Shown one piece after another: positions 33,801-41,724 of a stretch of 49,607 nucleotides of DNA. The notes under the pieces were generated by a model that had not been told where the DNA came from, made no database searches, and saw nothing but the letters and a program-made list of their open reading frames with translations. This DNA comes from an uncultured Saprospirales bacterium (GTDB lineage Bacteria; Bacteroidota; Bacteroidia; Chitinophagales; Saprospiraceae). Each line of letters opens with the position of its first letter. Position 1 is the stretch's first letter. The translations under genes were made by a program, and so were the position numbers. The DNA lies in contig CALCCH010000586.1 in the NCBI GenBank assembly GCA_937899855.1, forward strand, positions 1-49,607, written 5' to 3'.

Positions 33801-36800
33801 CAGGACGGCAGTGCCGGTATCCTAGTGACGGGCGGTACCGAACCGATTACCTACCAATGGGACGATACGAACCTACAAACCGACCCGACGGCGATCAACC
33901 TGGGAGCGGGCAGTTATACCGTAATCGTGACGGATGCCAACAGCTGCACCCTCAGCGCGACCATTACGGTGGGTGCGCCCGATGCCTTGACTTTGGAATT
34001 TGCACAGGTCGATACGGTCTCCTGCTTTGGTGGGAGCGACGGTGGTATTTTGGTACAGGTGAGTGGGGGAACGCCCGATTACACTTACGCGTGGGATGCG
34101 GCCCTGGGCAATACCAACAACCCCGGTAATCTGTCGGCTGGTACCTACTGCTGTACCGTCACCGATGCCAACGGTTGCAGTATCGATGCCTGCGTCTCCC
34201 TACCCGAACCCGATGAATTGCGTTTGTCTTATAATGGCGATACGTCGCTCAATTGCTTTGGCGATTTGAGTGGCAGCATCAGCTTCTTTGCCTTGGGGGG
34301 AAATGCCAATACGGGTTACGTTTACGAGTGGTCCCCGGACGTGTGGTCCGGTGGGATGACGACCGTACTGGAAGACCTGGTGGCGGGAACCTACCGTGGA
34401 ACCGTCACCGATGGCAAAGGCTGTACGGCGACTACCAGTTTTGAAATTACCCAACCGGCGGAACTGATCGTCAACGCAACGGCTACGCCCGAGACCCTGG
34501 CGGGCGCCAACGACGGTACGGTTTCGGCGACGGCCAGTGGGGGCACACCGGCTTACACCTACGATTGGGGCGCTGCCGGGGCGGCGGCCAACCTGTCGAA
34601 TCTGATGCCGGGTCCCTATACGGTGACCGTGACGGATGCCAACGGCTGTGAGGCGACTAGGACGGTGATCGTCCAACCCGCCCAGCTGGACTGCTCCGCC
34701 CTGGAGGTCCAACTGACCGCCTTTACCACGACCTGTTCCGATACCAACGATGGCGAGGTCTGGGCTACGCCGAGTGGTGGACTGGAGCCCTACGAATACC
34801 AGTGGAGCAATGCGGCGAACACCGCCATGGCCATGGGCTTTGGTGGGGGCATCGCCACCGTGACGGTCACGGATGCCAACAACTGCGTGGTGATCAACGA
34901 AATTGAGGTGCCCAGCCCCGACCCACTGGACCTGTCCTTTTCCTTTACACCCGAGTCGATGGCCGGAGCGGGAGATGGCGCGATTACCGCCACGGCCAGC
35001 GGGGGTACTCCCGGTTACAGCTACGACTGGTTCAACGCCACTACCGGCCCCCTCAGCGGCGCTACCATCAGCAGTCTGAATGCGGGTGCGTACTCCATCA
35101 CCGTCACGGACGCCAACGGCTGTAGCTACAGCCCCGTGACCCCCGTTGAGCTCGAATTGGGTATGGTGGATTGCGCCGACCTGACGGTGGAGGTACAAAC
35201 GGAAGGAGTTACCTGTTTTGGTTTGGAAGACGGCAGTGCTACGGCAACGGCCAGCGGTGGGGAAGAACCCTACACCTACGATTGGGGCCCCTTCGGAACG
35301 GGGACCCTGGTCACCGACCTTCCCGGCGGCACCATTAACCTCACCATCACCGATGCCAACAATTGTACCCTGGTAGAGACGGTCGAAATTTTTGAACCCA
35401 ACCCCTTGACCATCAATATTCTGGCCACCAACGAGAGCAGTGCCGGTGCCAATGACGGCAGCATCGCCGTCGCGGCCCTGGGCGGGACACCGGACTACAC
35501 CTACGACTGGGAAGACCTCCCGGGAATGGATGATCCCTCGGACCGCAACAACCTGGCCCCCGGCACCTATAACCTCACCGTCACCGATGCCAATGGCTGT
35601 AGCGCTACGACCAGCGCTACGGTCGGGACGGACAATAACGATTGCGCGACCCTCAGCGGAACGATCCAAACTACCCCCGTCTCTTGCTTCGGCGACGAGG
35701 ATGGGACCGCCACGGTCTTTGCCACGGGGGGTACCGAGCCCTACTCTTACCTCTGGATCAACAGCGATACCACCGCCACGGCTGACAGTCTGGAGGCCGG
35801 TACGGTACTGGTGACCATTGTGGACGCGGCGGGTTGTGTCTTCGTCGCCGAAGGACAGGTGAATCAACCCCTGGAAATCAACATCATGACCGGGTTTACC
35901 AACGAAACCACCGCCGGCGCCAACGACGGAACCGCCACCGCCATGGCGGGGGGAGGCACCCCTCCCTACACCTACGATTGGCAGGATCTGCCCGGCAGTA
36001 ACGATCCCGCCAACCGCAGTGGCTTGGCCCCCGGTCAGTACACGGTCGTGGTCACCGATGCCAACGGCTGTACGGGCGAGGCCACGGTCACCATCGGCAC
36101 GGGACAAATAGATTGTAGTAGCCTCACCAGCATCATGTCGACCGTAGGCCTGACCTGTAACGATTCCGGCGACGGGATCGCGGCGATCGTGGTAACGGGG
36201 GGAACGCCCCCTTACGAGTACCTGTGGAGCAATGGTGACATGGGGGTCACCGCCAATAACCTGCCCGGAGGACTGGTGGAGGTGACCGTTACGGATGCCC
36301 AGGGCTGCGTCCTGGTCAATGAAGTGGAGGTGCCCGCCCCGGATCCGATTGAAATCAATATCGTCGTGACCAACGAAACGGTAGCTGGCTTTAACGATGG
36401 ACCGGCCACCGCTACGGCCAGCGGTGGCACCCCACCGTACAGCTACGATTGGGGGCCCCAGGGAATGGGGGCCATGGTGACGGATCTGCCGCCGGGAACT
36501 TACGTGGTGGAAGTGGTCGATGCCAGCGGTTGTCGCGGGCTCACCACAGCGACGATCGAACCCGGCCTGATCTGCACCATTGCGGCTACTTTTGACCTGG
36601 TGACGGTATCTTGTACCGGGGAGCAGGACGGTACGGCGACGGCCACCGCAGTGGGGGGCGAAGCTCCCTACATTTACAATTGGGGGAATGGCGACACGGG
36701 ACCCACCGCCACCAACCTTCCACCGGGCCCCGTAATGGTGACGATTAGCGACAACGCCAGCTGTGTATTTATCACCGAGGTGCTCATTGAGGAGCCCCTG

Positions 36801-38195
36801 CCCCTGGAATTGATGCTGAGTTCGACCGACGAAACCGTACTTGGCAACAATGATGGAACCGCTACGGCCACCGCCAGTGGCGGTACCCCACCGTATAGTT
36901 ACGACTGGGGGGCGGCCGGAATGGGCGCTACGGTCAGTGATCTGGCGCCGGGTACTTACTCGGTGACGGTGACGGATGATCGGGGCTGCCAACTGACGGC
37001 CCAGGTGACGATCGAGCCGGGGGATCCCGATTGTAGCGCGCTCGTATTGAGTTTTGAAGATACCCAGGTCCTTTGTGCTGGAGAAGATAACGGTACGGCG
37101 ACGGCCGTCATCGAGGGGGGAACCGCCCCTTATACCTACGATTGGAGCAATGGTGGAATGACCAGCACCATTACCGATGGCGCGGGTACTTACACCGTTA
37201 TCATCAACGATGCGGTAGGTTGTGAATCGCAGGGTACGGTTACTATTCTGGAACCTCCGGTGTTGCTGCTCAACGTGGTGGGACTGGATGGCGAATGTGG
37301 TAGTTTGGGAACCGTAGTGGCCAGCGTCAACGGTGGGGTAGAGCCCTATGCTTACGCCTGGAGCACCGGTGCCGATACCGAGGCGATCAGTGGTCTGACG
37401 CCGGGCACCTATTCGGTGACGGTAACCGATGCCAATGGCTGTGTGCAAAGTGGGGCAGCGGCGGTAACCGTGGAGGACTCGGGGATCGACATGGAGGTGG
37501 CGGTCAGCGATGTCACTTGCTTTGGCCAGACCGATGGTTCGATTCAGCTGGGCATCACCCGGGGGGTACCGCCTTTTGAGGTAGAATGGAGCAATGGTGC
37601 CACGGGGACCAGCCTCAGCAATCTGGCGCCCGGCACCTATACGGTGCAGGTGACCGATGCCATCGGTTGTGTTTACCTGCGGAGTATCGTGGTGGAAAGC
37701 CCGGTGGAATTGTCGGTGACGGTCAGTACGATGGGCAGTGATCCCAACGGCAGCGACGGTACCGCTACGGCCCTGGTACAGGGAGGACTGCCCCCCTACA
37801 GCTACTTGTGGAGTACGGGAGCCACGGGAGCCACCATCGGTGGCTTGGGGACGGGCTCCTATTCGGTGCTGGTGACCGACCGCAACGGTTGCTCGGCGGA
37901 AACGACTTTTGACATCTTTACGACCAGTACGACGCAGCCCCTGGAGCTGGCGGAATGGTCCCTAGCCCCCAACCCGAGTTCGGGCCGCTTCCAACTGCAC
38001 GTGGTCCTGTCCGAAGCGGAGCGAATGGACTTGACGGTATACGATTTGCTGGGCCGGGTTGTTTGGGCTGAAACGCACCAGGGCCAACAGCTCGATCGGA
38101 CGATTGACCTGTTCGGACGGCCCGCGGGGACCTATTATCTCCGCCTAAGTACCGAGCGGGGACAATTCGTACGCGCCCTCGTTTTGACGCGGTAG
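30846..38195 (+). CDS. Giant secreted M43-type metalloprotease with SprB repeats and T9SS sorting domain
   Basis: This protein has 2449 residues. A signal peptide (1-~22) starts at ATG 30846. A pappalysin-like M43 catalytic domain follows: HETGHYLGLYH at residues 250-260 gives the HExxHxxGxxH zinc site, and N-Y-M-D-Y downstream is the Met-turn. Cys-rich loops around 265-320 fit this family. A strand-rich module of ~330 residues comes next, then about 22 copies of an 80-residue SprB-type repeat (consensus G-T-x-P-Y-T-Y-x-W ... L-x-P-G-T-Y-T-V-T-V-T-D-A-N-G-C, residues ~665-2355). The last ~80 residues (L-A-P-N-P-S-S-G-R-F to G-T-Y-Y-L-R-L) are a type A C-terminal sorting domain for type IX secretion. 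It probably forms a long cell-surface or secreted fibre with proteolytic tip; SprB itself is the gliding adhesin of Flavobacterium. Confidence 0.92.
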   Translation: MKSIPGLLLTFGWLLMSGSVWSQSQFGLAAFNEPCGFGHKQERLLEQRPELRERLRKYREEILPRVARDARAAGRRSNSVIRVPVVVHVIHNAGEAEGEGQNLSAARIQAQIDVLNEDFTATNPEFGDTPTRWEAVVGNPQIEFCLAAIDPDGNPTTGITRHVDEVTVDMDGDDNIETELKPAYNWDPNRYYNIYTLPIPGTTAGGGTTGYAFLPFPGSVGNGNIDGSVVDYRWFGGPGFGQSGYRTLTHETGHYLGLYHPFGDNSCNPAEQDCGSDDGLDDTPNVDRPTSCFGFINCNSRFPAGPSSCSNEHLYINYMDYAPDACQTSFTNDQINIMRAVLTGSMNPYNWASRAPLADGVLTACTFNTNDAAVAEIINPGIRECDTMFITPQARITNFGIDPLSTLTISYLIDNGAPVTFIWIDNLASGASATVDLPVYQPPAGAYEFTCYTSLPNGMPDENTDNDTLSVNSTAILTLDLPLFENFDDPAFDPTLNGIFAFNPDADTFAWRRNANVSAFGSVGGCAEFDNYSVIPGQNPSGKLDVLFTQIYDFSAVEDAELTFDLAYAPFDATFFDSLLVLASTDCGTNFEHELYRDGNLGMATAPATTVLFVPGSDQWRTETIDLSAFNNTDNITFAFINFSGYGQKLYLDNINITPACFLTAQGDLTDASCNGECDGEVTIAPDNGTEPYDYLWDANSGNQTTATATGLCAGTYDVTVTDADGCSGVFRATIAEPDALTVMINSTDPTNGNNNDGTLISIVAGGIPGCYTYAWSNSETTDNISDLPPGTYTVTVTDCNGCTATETVSISSFDCTGLNVSSSTTDVDCNGDSSGAIDLTATGASPLSYAWTGGLSGANPSNLAAGVYSYTVTDANACTFTETLTINEPDQLTASVSTTNVSAVGADDGTASATPGGGTAPYTYDWGIWGTGPLIEDLAPGVYSVTITDANGCTAVDEGEVQGVDCGGFTIASEVSEDASCAGNQDGSAGILVTGGTEPITYQWDDTNLQTDPTAINLGAGSYTVIVTDANSCTLSATITVGAPDALTLEFAQVDTVSCFGGSDGGILVQVSGGTPDYTYAWDAALGNTNNPGNLSAGTYCCTVTDANGCSIDACVSLPEPDELRLSYNGDTSLNCFGDLSGSISFFALGGNANTGYVYEWSPDVWSGGMTTVLEDLVAGTYRGTVTDGKGCTATTSFEITQPAELIVNATATPETLAGANDGTVSATASGGTPAYTYDWGAAGAAANLSNLMPGPYTVTVTDANGCEATRTVIVQPAQLDCSALEVQLTAFTTTCSDTNDGEVWATPSGGLEPYEYQWSNAANTAMAMGFGGGIATVTVTDANNCVVINEIEVPSPDPLDLSFSFTPESMAGAGDGAITATASGGTPGYSYDWFNATTGPLSGATISSLNAGAYSITVTDANGCSYSPVTPVELELGMVDCADLTVEVQTEGVTCFGLEDGSATATASGGEEPYTYDWGPFGTGTLVTDLPGGTINLTITDANNCTLVETVEIFEPNPLTINILATNESSAGANDGSIAVAALGGTPDYTYDWEDLPGMDDPSDRNNLAPGTYNLTVTDANGCSATTSATVGTDNNDCATLSGTIQTTPVSCFGDEDGTATVFATGGTEPYSYLWINSDTTATADSLEAGTVLVTIVDAAGCVFVAEGQVNQPLEINIMTGFTNETTAGANDGTATAMAGGGTPPYTYDWQDLPGSNDPANRSGLAPGQYTVVVTDANGCTGEATVTIGTGQIDCSSLTSIMSTVGLTCNDSGDGIAAIVVTGGTPPYEYLWSNGDMGVTANNLPGGLVEVTVTDAQGCVLVNEVEVPAPDPIEINIVVTNETVAGFNDGPATATASGGTPPYSYDWGPQGMGAMVTDLPPGTYVVEVVDASGCRGLTTATIEPGLICTIAATFDLVTVSCTGEQDGTATATAVGGEAPYIYNWGNGDTGPTATNLPPGPVMVTISDNASCVFITEVLIEEPLPLELMLSSTDETVLGNNDGTATATASGGTPPYSYDWGAAGMGATVSDLAPGTYSVTVTDDRGCQLTAQVTIEPGDPDCSALVLSFEDTQVLCAGEDNGTATAVIEGGTAPYTYDWSNGGMTSTITDGAGTYTVIINDAVGCESQGTVTILEPPVLLLNVVGLDGECGSLGTVVASVNGGVEPYAYAWSTGADTEAISGLTPGTYSVTVTDANGCVQSGAAAVTVEDSGIDMEVAVSDVTCFGQTDGSIQLGITRGVPPFEVEWSNGATGTSLSNLAPGTYTVQVTDAIGCVYLRSIVVESPVELSVTVSTMGSDPNGSDGTATALVQGGLPPYSYLWSTGATGATIGGLGTGSYSVLVTDRNGCSAETTFDIFTTSTTQPLELAEWSLAPNPSSGRFQLHVVLSEAERMDLTVYDLLGRVVWAETHQGQQLDRTIDLFGRPAGTYYLRLSTERGQFVRALVLTR
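32850..37915 (+). repeat. About 22 SprB-type protein repeats
   Basis: Each unit is roughly 70-85 codons and ends in a variant of G-T-Y-T-V-T-V-T-D-A-N-G-C. I counted 22 such ends, from the D-A-D-G-C near 33,020 to R-N-G-C near 37,890. Units differ in sequence, so they are old duplications. The repetitive, stop-poor composition also creates a long spurious open frame on the opposite strand. Confidence 0.85.
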
Positions 38196-38217
38196 AAAAA
38201 ATTAGGACCTTTGCGGC

Positions 38218-39051
38218 ATGATTGCACTTGGAAAATATGCCGAACTGGAGGTCCTCCGCATTACGGAACCGGGCGTTTATTTGGACGGTGGTCCCCTCGG
38301 CGACCTCCTGCTTCCCCAGCGGGAGGTCCCCGAAGACCTCGAAATTGGACAGGACCTACGGGTCTTTTTGTACTGCGATTCCGATGATCGCCCCATTGCC
38401 ACCACGATTCAACCCCTCGCCGAAGCGGGCCACTTTGCCCTACTCCAAGTCAAGGACGTCAACCACTACGGCGCCTTTCTCGATTGGGGATTGGCCAAGG
38501 ACCTGTTCGTGCCCTTCCGCGAACAACACCGTGCCATGCAGGTGGGAGAATCCGTCCTCGTCTACGTCTACGTCGATGAAGACACCGACCGCCTGGTCGC
38601 CAGCAGCCGCCTCAATCGGTTTGTGGAAAAAGAAAACCAGGACCTCGAACGGGGTCAAGCCGTCGAAATCCTGGTGGCGGAAGTATTGGAGCGGGCTTTT
38701 CGCGTCATCGTCAATGACCGTTACTGGGGGCGTTTGTACCGCAATGAGGTTTTCCAAGCCCTGGCCATCGGAGACCGCTTACCTGCCTACGTAAAAAAAA
38801 TCCGGGAAGATCGCTTACTCGACATTAGCTTACAAGAACAGGGCTTTAACCAAATACCAAAGTCGGCTGAGTTAATCTTGGCGCAACTTCGCGCCCAGTC
38901 TGGTTTCTTGCCACTGACGGATAAGAGCTCCCCGGAAGAAATCTACGATGCTTTGCAAATGAGTAAAAAAGTGTTCAAAAAATCGCTTGGCCTATTGTAC
39001 AAAAGACGCATCGTACGTCTGGAAAAAGATGGGGTGCGGCTACTGAGCTAA
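38218..39051 (+). CDS. S1-domain RNA-binding protein (CvfB/YitL family)
   Basis: This is a 277-residue protein of the CvfB family. It has three consecutive S1-type OB folds (about 1-65, 70-135 and 140-205) and a C-terminal winged helix (~210-277, ending K-K-S-L-G-L-L-Y-K-R-R-I-V). The second fold contains H-Y-G-A-F-L-D-W-G, typical of the family. It binds RNA and affects expression of virulence or surface genes in Staphylococcus; its role in Bacteroidota is not defined. It starts 22 bp after the giant gene. A GACCTTTG just upstream of the ATG is close to a -7 element. Confidence 0.9.
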   Translation: MIALGKYAELEVLRITEPGVYLDGGPLGDLLLPQREVPEDLEIGQDLRVFLYCDSDDRPIATTIQPLAEAGHFALLQVKDVNHYGAFLDWGLAKDLFVPFREQHRAMQVGESVLVYVYVDEDTDRLVASSRLNRFVEKENQDLERGQAVEILVAEVLERAFRVIVNDRYWGRLYRNEVFQALAIGDRLPAYVKKIREDRLLDISLQEQGFNQIPKSAELILAQLRAQSGFLPLTDKSSPEEIYDALQMSKKVFKKSLGLLYKRRIVRLEKDGVRLLS

Positions 39052-39061
39052 GACCACACCC

Positions 39062-40234
39062 CTAGTCCACGATCATTATTCGTTCTACGTAGCCGAACCG
39101 ACCTTCGATTTCCAATGTACAAAAGTACAGGCCGGCCCTTAAATTGGCCACGGTAAAACGTTGTTCCTGTGTGCCTGCCGCGAGCGTAGTGTCGGGCAGA
39201 ATGACGTGGACTTCCTTCCCGTATTGGTCCAAAAGAGTCGCCTTGACGCGGCTACTCTCCGATAATTTAAAGCTGAGTTGGGCCCAATCCCGAGCGGGGT
39301 TGGGGTTGAGGCGGATTTGAATATCCTCCGCAGGGGGGGCCTTGGTGGCGGTACTGACCTGGCCACTGAGGTTGGTGATCAGCCGCAGGCGGCCCGTTCC
39401 GTTGACGAAATAGCCAATGAACTCGGAGACGTAGAGGCTGTCGCCACCGGGGGCGGGGAAGATGCCATTGGGGCCCGTAAAACGCGCCGTGCTGGGATCG
39501 CCATCCTCATCCCCACGACTGCTACCGAGAAACAACTCGACGTTGCGGTCCGGGGTGATTTTGTATATCTTGAATCCTTGCACCGCAGTGGCGTAGACGG
39601 TATCCCCAATCATGCACATGAATCCCAGGTTGCCACTACCCGGGAGCTGGCTAAAGAATTCCGTATTGCCCGCTGGATCTACTTTAAAGATCGCCCGGTT
39701 GTTGAAATTGGCGACGAAGAGGTTACCCTGGGTATCAAAACCCATCCCCGCCGGGCCACTAAAGGCAGGATAATTGTTGAACGCTAGGACGTCCCCTTCG
39801 GGCGTGATCTTGTACAGGCGACTCTGGGTGTAGGAGCTGGCGATGAGGGTATCGGTACCGGGTTGGAAGATCAGGCCGGAGACGCCCATGAGGCTGTCGA
39901 CAAACAGTTCCATGTCGGCCCCCGGTTGGGTCCCCTTGCGATAAATTCGGTGGGCGGTATTGTCTGCGATGTAGAGGACGTCATCATCGCTGACGGCCAA
40001 GCCATTGGGTGCTCCGATGTTTTGGCCGGCAAATAGACTGACGCCATCGGTGACATTGTACTTGTACACCGCCCCACCATTGTAGCGCGAGCCGTACAGG
40101 TTGCCCGCGGAGTCCATGGCGAGGGCATCGTTCATGCAGGAGGCGCCTTCGTAAAGGGTAGTCACTGACTGCGCCTGCGAGGGGACATCACCCAGTAGGG
40201 CTACTACAAAAAATAGTAGGTAAAATCTTTTCAT
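39062..40234 (-). CDS. Secreted NHL/SMP-30-like beta-propeller with T9SS sorting domain
   Basis: This is a 390-residue exported protein. Signal peptide 1-~21 (ending S-Q-A-Q). A six-bladed propeller (~25-300) shows repeating P-x-G-L-A-V / D-x-L-Y-I-A-D blade motifs (for example G-A-P-N-G-L-A-V and N-L-F-V-A-N-F). A type A C-terminal sorting domain (~310-390) begins I-R-L-N-P-N-P-A-R-D and ends I-M-I-V-D. Similar propellers include lactonases and protein-binding NHL repeats; catalytic metal ligands cannot be assigned. It converges with the CvfB-like gene, 10 bp apart. Confidence 0.87.
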   Translation of the reverse strand: MKRFYLLFFVVALLGDVPSQAQSVTTLYEGASCMNDALAMDSAGNLYGSRYNGGAVYKYNVTDGVSLFAGQNIGAPNGLAVSDDDVLYIADNTAHRIYRKGTQPGADMELFVDSLMGVSGLIFQPGTDTLIASSYTQSRLYKITPEGDVLAFNNYPAFSGPAGMGFDTQGNLFVANFNNRAIFKVDPAGNTEFFSQLPGSGNLGFMCMIGDTVYATAVQGFKIYKITPDRNVELFLGSSRGDEDGDPSTARFTGPNGIFPAPGGDSLYVSEFIGYFVNGTGRLRLITNLSGQVSTATKAPPAEDIQIRLNPNPARDWAQLSFKLSESSRVKATLLDQYGKEVHVILPDTTLAAGTQEQRFTVANLRAGLYFCTLEIEGRFGYVERIMIVD

Positions 40235-40289
40235 AAGGTTTAGGTTTTAGAATAAATCTGATGACCCAAATGACGGTGGCGCGGCCCGG

Positions 40290-40323
40290 AAATTCGACCC
40301 ACTTTTAAAAATGGGTCGAATTT
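40290..40323 (-). terminator. Perfect 12-bp inverted repeat
   Basis: AAATTCGACCCA (40290-40301) and TGGGTCGAATTT (from 40312) form a perfect 12-bp stem with a 10-nt loop. It lies after the AraC-type gene and 56 bp upstream of the propeller gene. The tail is only TTTCC on the minus strand, so it may be a terminator or a two-fold protein site. Confidence 0.5.
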
Positions 40324-40387
40324 TCAGCAGGGGAATCGACGAAAGGGCCCCCGGGAGCGTACGAACGACATTTTGCGGATTTGGCGC

Positions 40388-41530
40388 TTAAGCGTTGCCG
40401 GGGGGGAGGGAGTGGTCTCCGTTTTTGAAATAGTTGCGGGGACTCTGACCGGTGACCTTGCGGAAGGCGCGGTTGAAGGCGGATTTGGAGTTGAAGCCGG
40501 CCTGAAAAGCCAGTTCGAGGGTATTGCGTTGGGCGTAGTCGGGCTGCTGGCGCAGTTGGATAAATTCGCGAACGCGGTAGGTGTTGATAAAGTCGAAAAA
40601 ATTCTTTTGGTAGCCCTGGTTGATCCGTCGGGAGAGCTCCGACCGGGGGAGGTCCAGCTGGCTAGCCAGGTCACCAATTTTGATTTCGGGGTGGAGAAAA
40701 GGCTTGTGTTTGAGCATGTACTGGTCGCGCTCGTCCAGTTCTTGGCTCGGGGGGGCGCTGGTCTCGGGAGGTACGGCTAGGCTGGGGCTCGGGCTGGTGA
40801 TGAGTAGGGGCGGGAGATCCAGTAGTTCGGTCGATAAGAGGATGCGGAAGGCCAAAAAGTAAACGGAGAAGACCAGGGCAAACCAGACCAGCACGTAGCT
40901 GATGTAGCTGGGTTGGCTGGTTACCAGACCGTAGAAAGCACCCCCAATCCAAAGCCCCAAAATGACAAAGCTGGCGATGCAGTGGGGCAACAAGGCTTCG
41001 CCAATAAATTCGGCGGCGTATTTCTCGTAAAATTCCCGGCGGTAGGTCCGAAAAAAGCGGACCGAGCCAATGAGGTAAGCCAGGAGGTGGAACATGGCCG
41101 CTACTTCGACGAAGTAAAAGAGCACGATGATCTGCCGCCGGGTCAAAAAATCGACTAGCCCCTCCGCGTGAAGTGCCACGATGGTATTGATGATGAAAAC
41201 GTGGATAAAGGCGGGGATAAAGTGCCGCCAATACCGCCTACCAGAGGGAAGCCCACGGTGGAGGAGGGTGCGGATAAAAAAGAAGACGGCCGGCCCGGTA
41301 AGAAACAGAATCACGTCGGGTAGGAGCCGCAGGGATGGGTAATCACGCAAGCTACTGTAGGGCAAGGTGACGCGACCGATGAGGATGACCGTGACCAATA
41401 CCAAGAGGTAGACCAGGTGCTGGACCGCCGCCTCGTTGGAGGGTTTCTTGCGCCACAGGAGCAGGGCCATAAAACCGCCCTGAACCGCCCCGAGTAAGAG
41501 GAATGCGTTGAGCCAATCCGTTGTTGACAT
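40388..41530 (-). CDS. Membrane-embedded AraC-family regulator
   Basis: This is a 380-residue protein with seven hydrophobic helices (residues ~5-265), a short Pro/Ser-rich linker (~275-295), and a C-terminal AraC-type double HTH (~300-375). The HTH is recognisable by I-G-D-L-A-S-Q-L-D-L-P-R-S-E-L-S-R-R-I-N and A-F-Q-A-G-F-N-S-K-S-A-F-N-R-A-F-R-K-V-T-G-Q-S-P. The layout is a 7TM sensor fused to a DNA-binding domain, common in Bacteroidota. I took the ATG at 41530; the longer frame upstream lacks family character. The signal and targets are unknown. Confidence 0.87.
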   Translation of the reverse strand: MSTTDWLNAFLLLGAVQGGFMALLLWRKKPSNEAAVQHLVYLLVLVTVILIGRVTLPYSSLRDYPSLRLLPDVILFLTGPAVFFFIRTLLHRGLPSGRRYWRHFIPAFIHVFIINTIVALHAEGLVDFLTRRQIIVLFYFVEVAAMFHLLAYLIGSVRFFRTYRREFYEKYAAEFIGEALLPHCIASFVILGLWIGGAFYGLVTSQPSYISYVLVWFALVFSVYFLAFRILLSTELLDLPPLLITSPSPSLAVPPETSAPPSQELDERDQYMLKHKPFLHPEIKIGDLASQLDLPRSELSRRINQGYQKNFFDFINTYRVREFIQLRQQPDYAQRNTLELAFQAGFNSKSAFNRAFRKVTGQSPRNYFKNGDHSLPPGNA

Positions 41531-41634
41531 ACTTAGATTTAGTTGTGTAGAACGAGCGGGGCTTAATGGGAAACAGCGGGGGTACTTTCCGATCGGTAAT
41601 ATAAAAAACTTATGGCAATCGCAGGGTAGGAAAT

Positions 41635-41671
41635 AAAAAAAGTCCCCACTCACGAGCGTGATATTGGGGAC
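41635..41671 (-). terminator. Intrinsic terminator after the sigma/membrane-partner genes
   Basis: GTCCCCA (41642-41648) pairs with TGGGGAC (41665-41671), with a small inner CAC/GTG stem, followed on the minus strand by seven T (41641-41635). It lies about 55 bp after the 602-residue gene. Confidence 0.75.
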
Positions 41672-41724
41672 CTGGAGAGAAAGGAAAGTTAATTTATAAT
41701 AGGACTAACACTTACAATACTAAT

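Noticed and set aside
34200-37448. A 1082-codon open frame on the minus strand
   Set aside because: It is antisense to the SprB repeats. The biased codon composition of the repeats lacks stops in that frame; the plus-strand protein has clear domains and a sorting signal.
32850-37915. CRISPR or DNA-level tandem repeat
   Set aside because: The periodicity is in a protein (SprB repeats of ~75 codons) and the units are diverged; no short identical repeats with unique spacers are present.
41635-41671. Fourth copy of the LytTR hairpin unit
   Set aside because: It has a hairpin and T run but lacks the conserved promoter-like block and the 21-bp repeats; it is the ordinary terminator of the sigma-linked operon.
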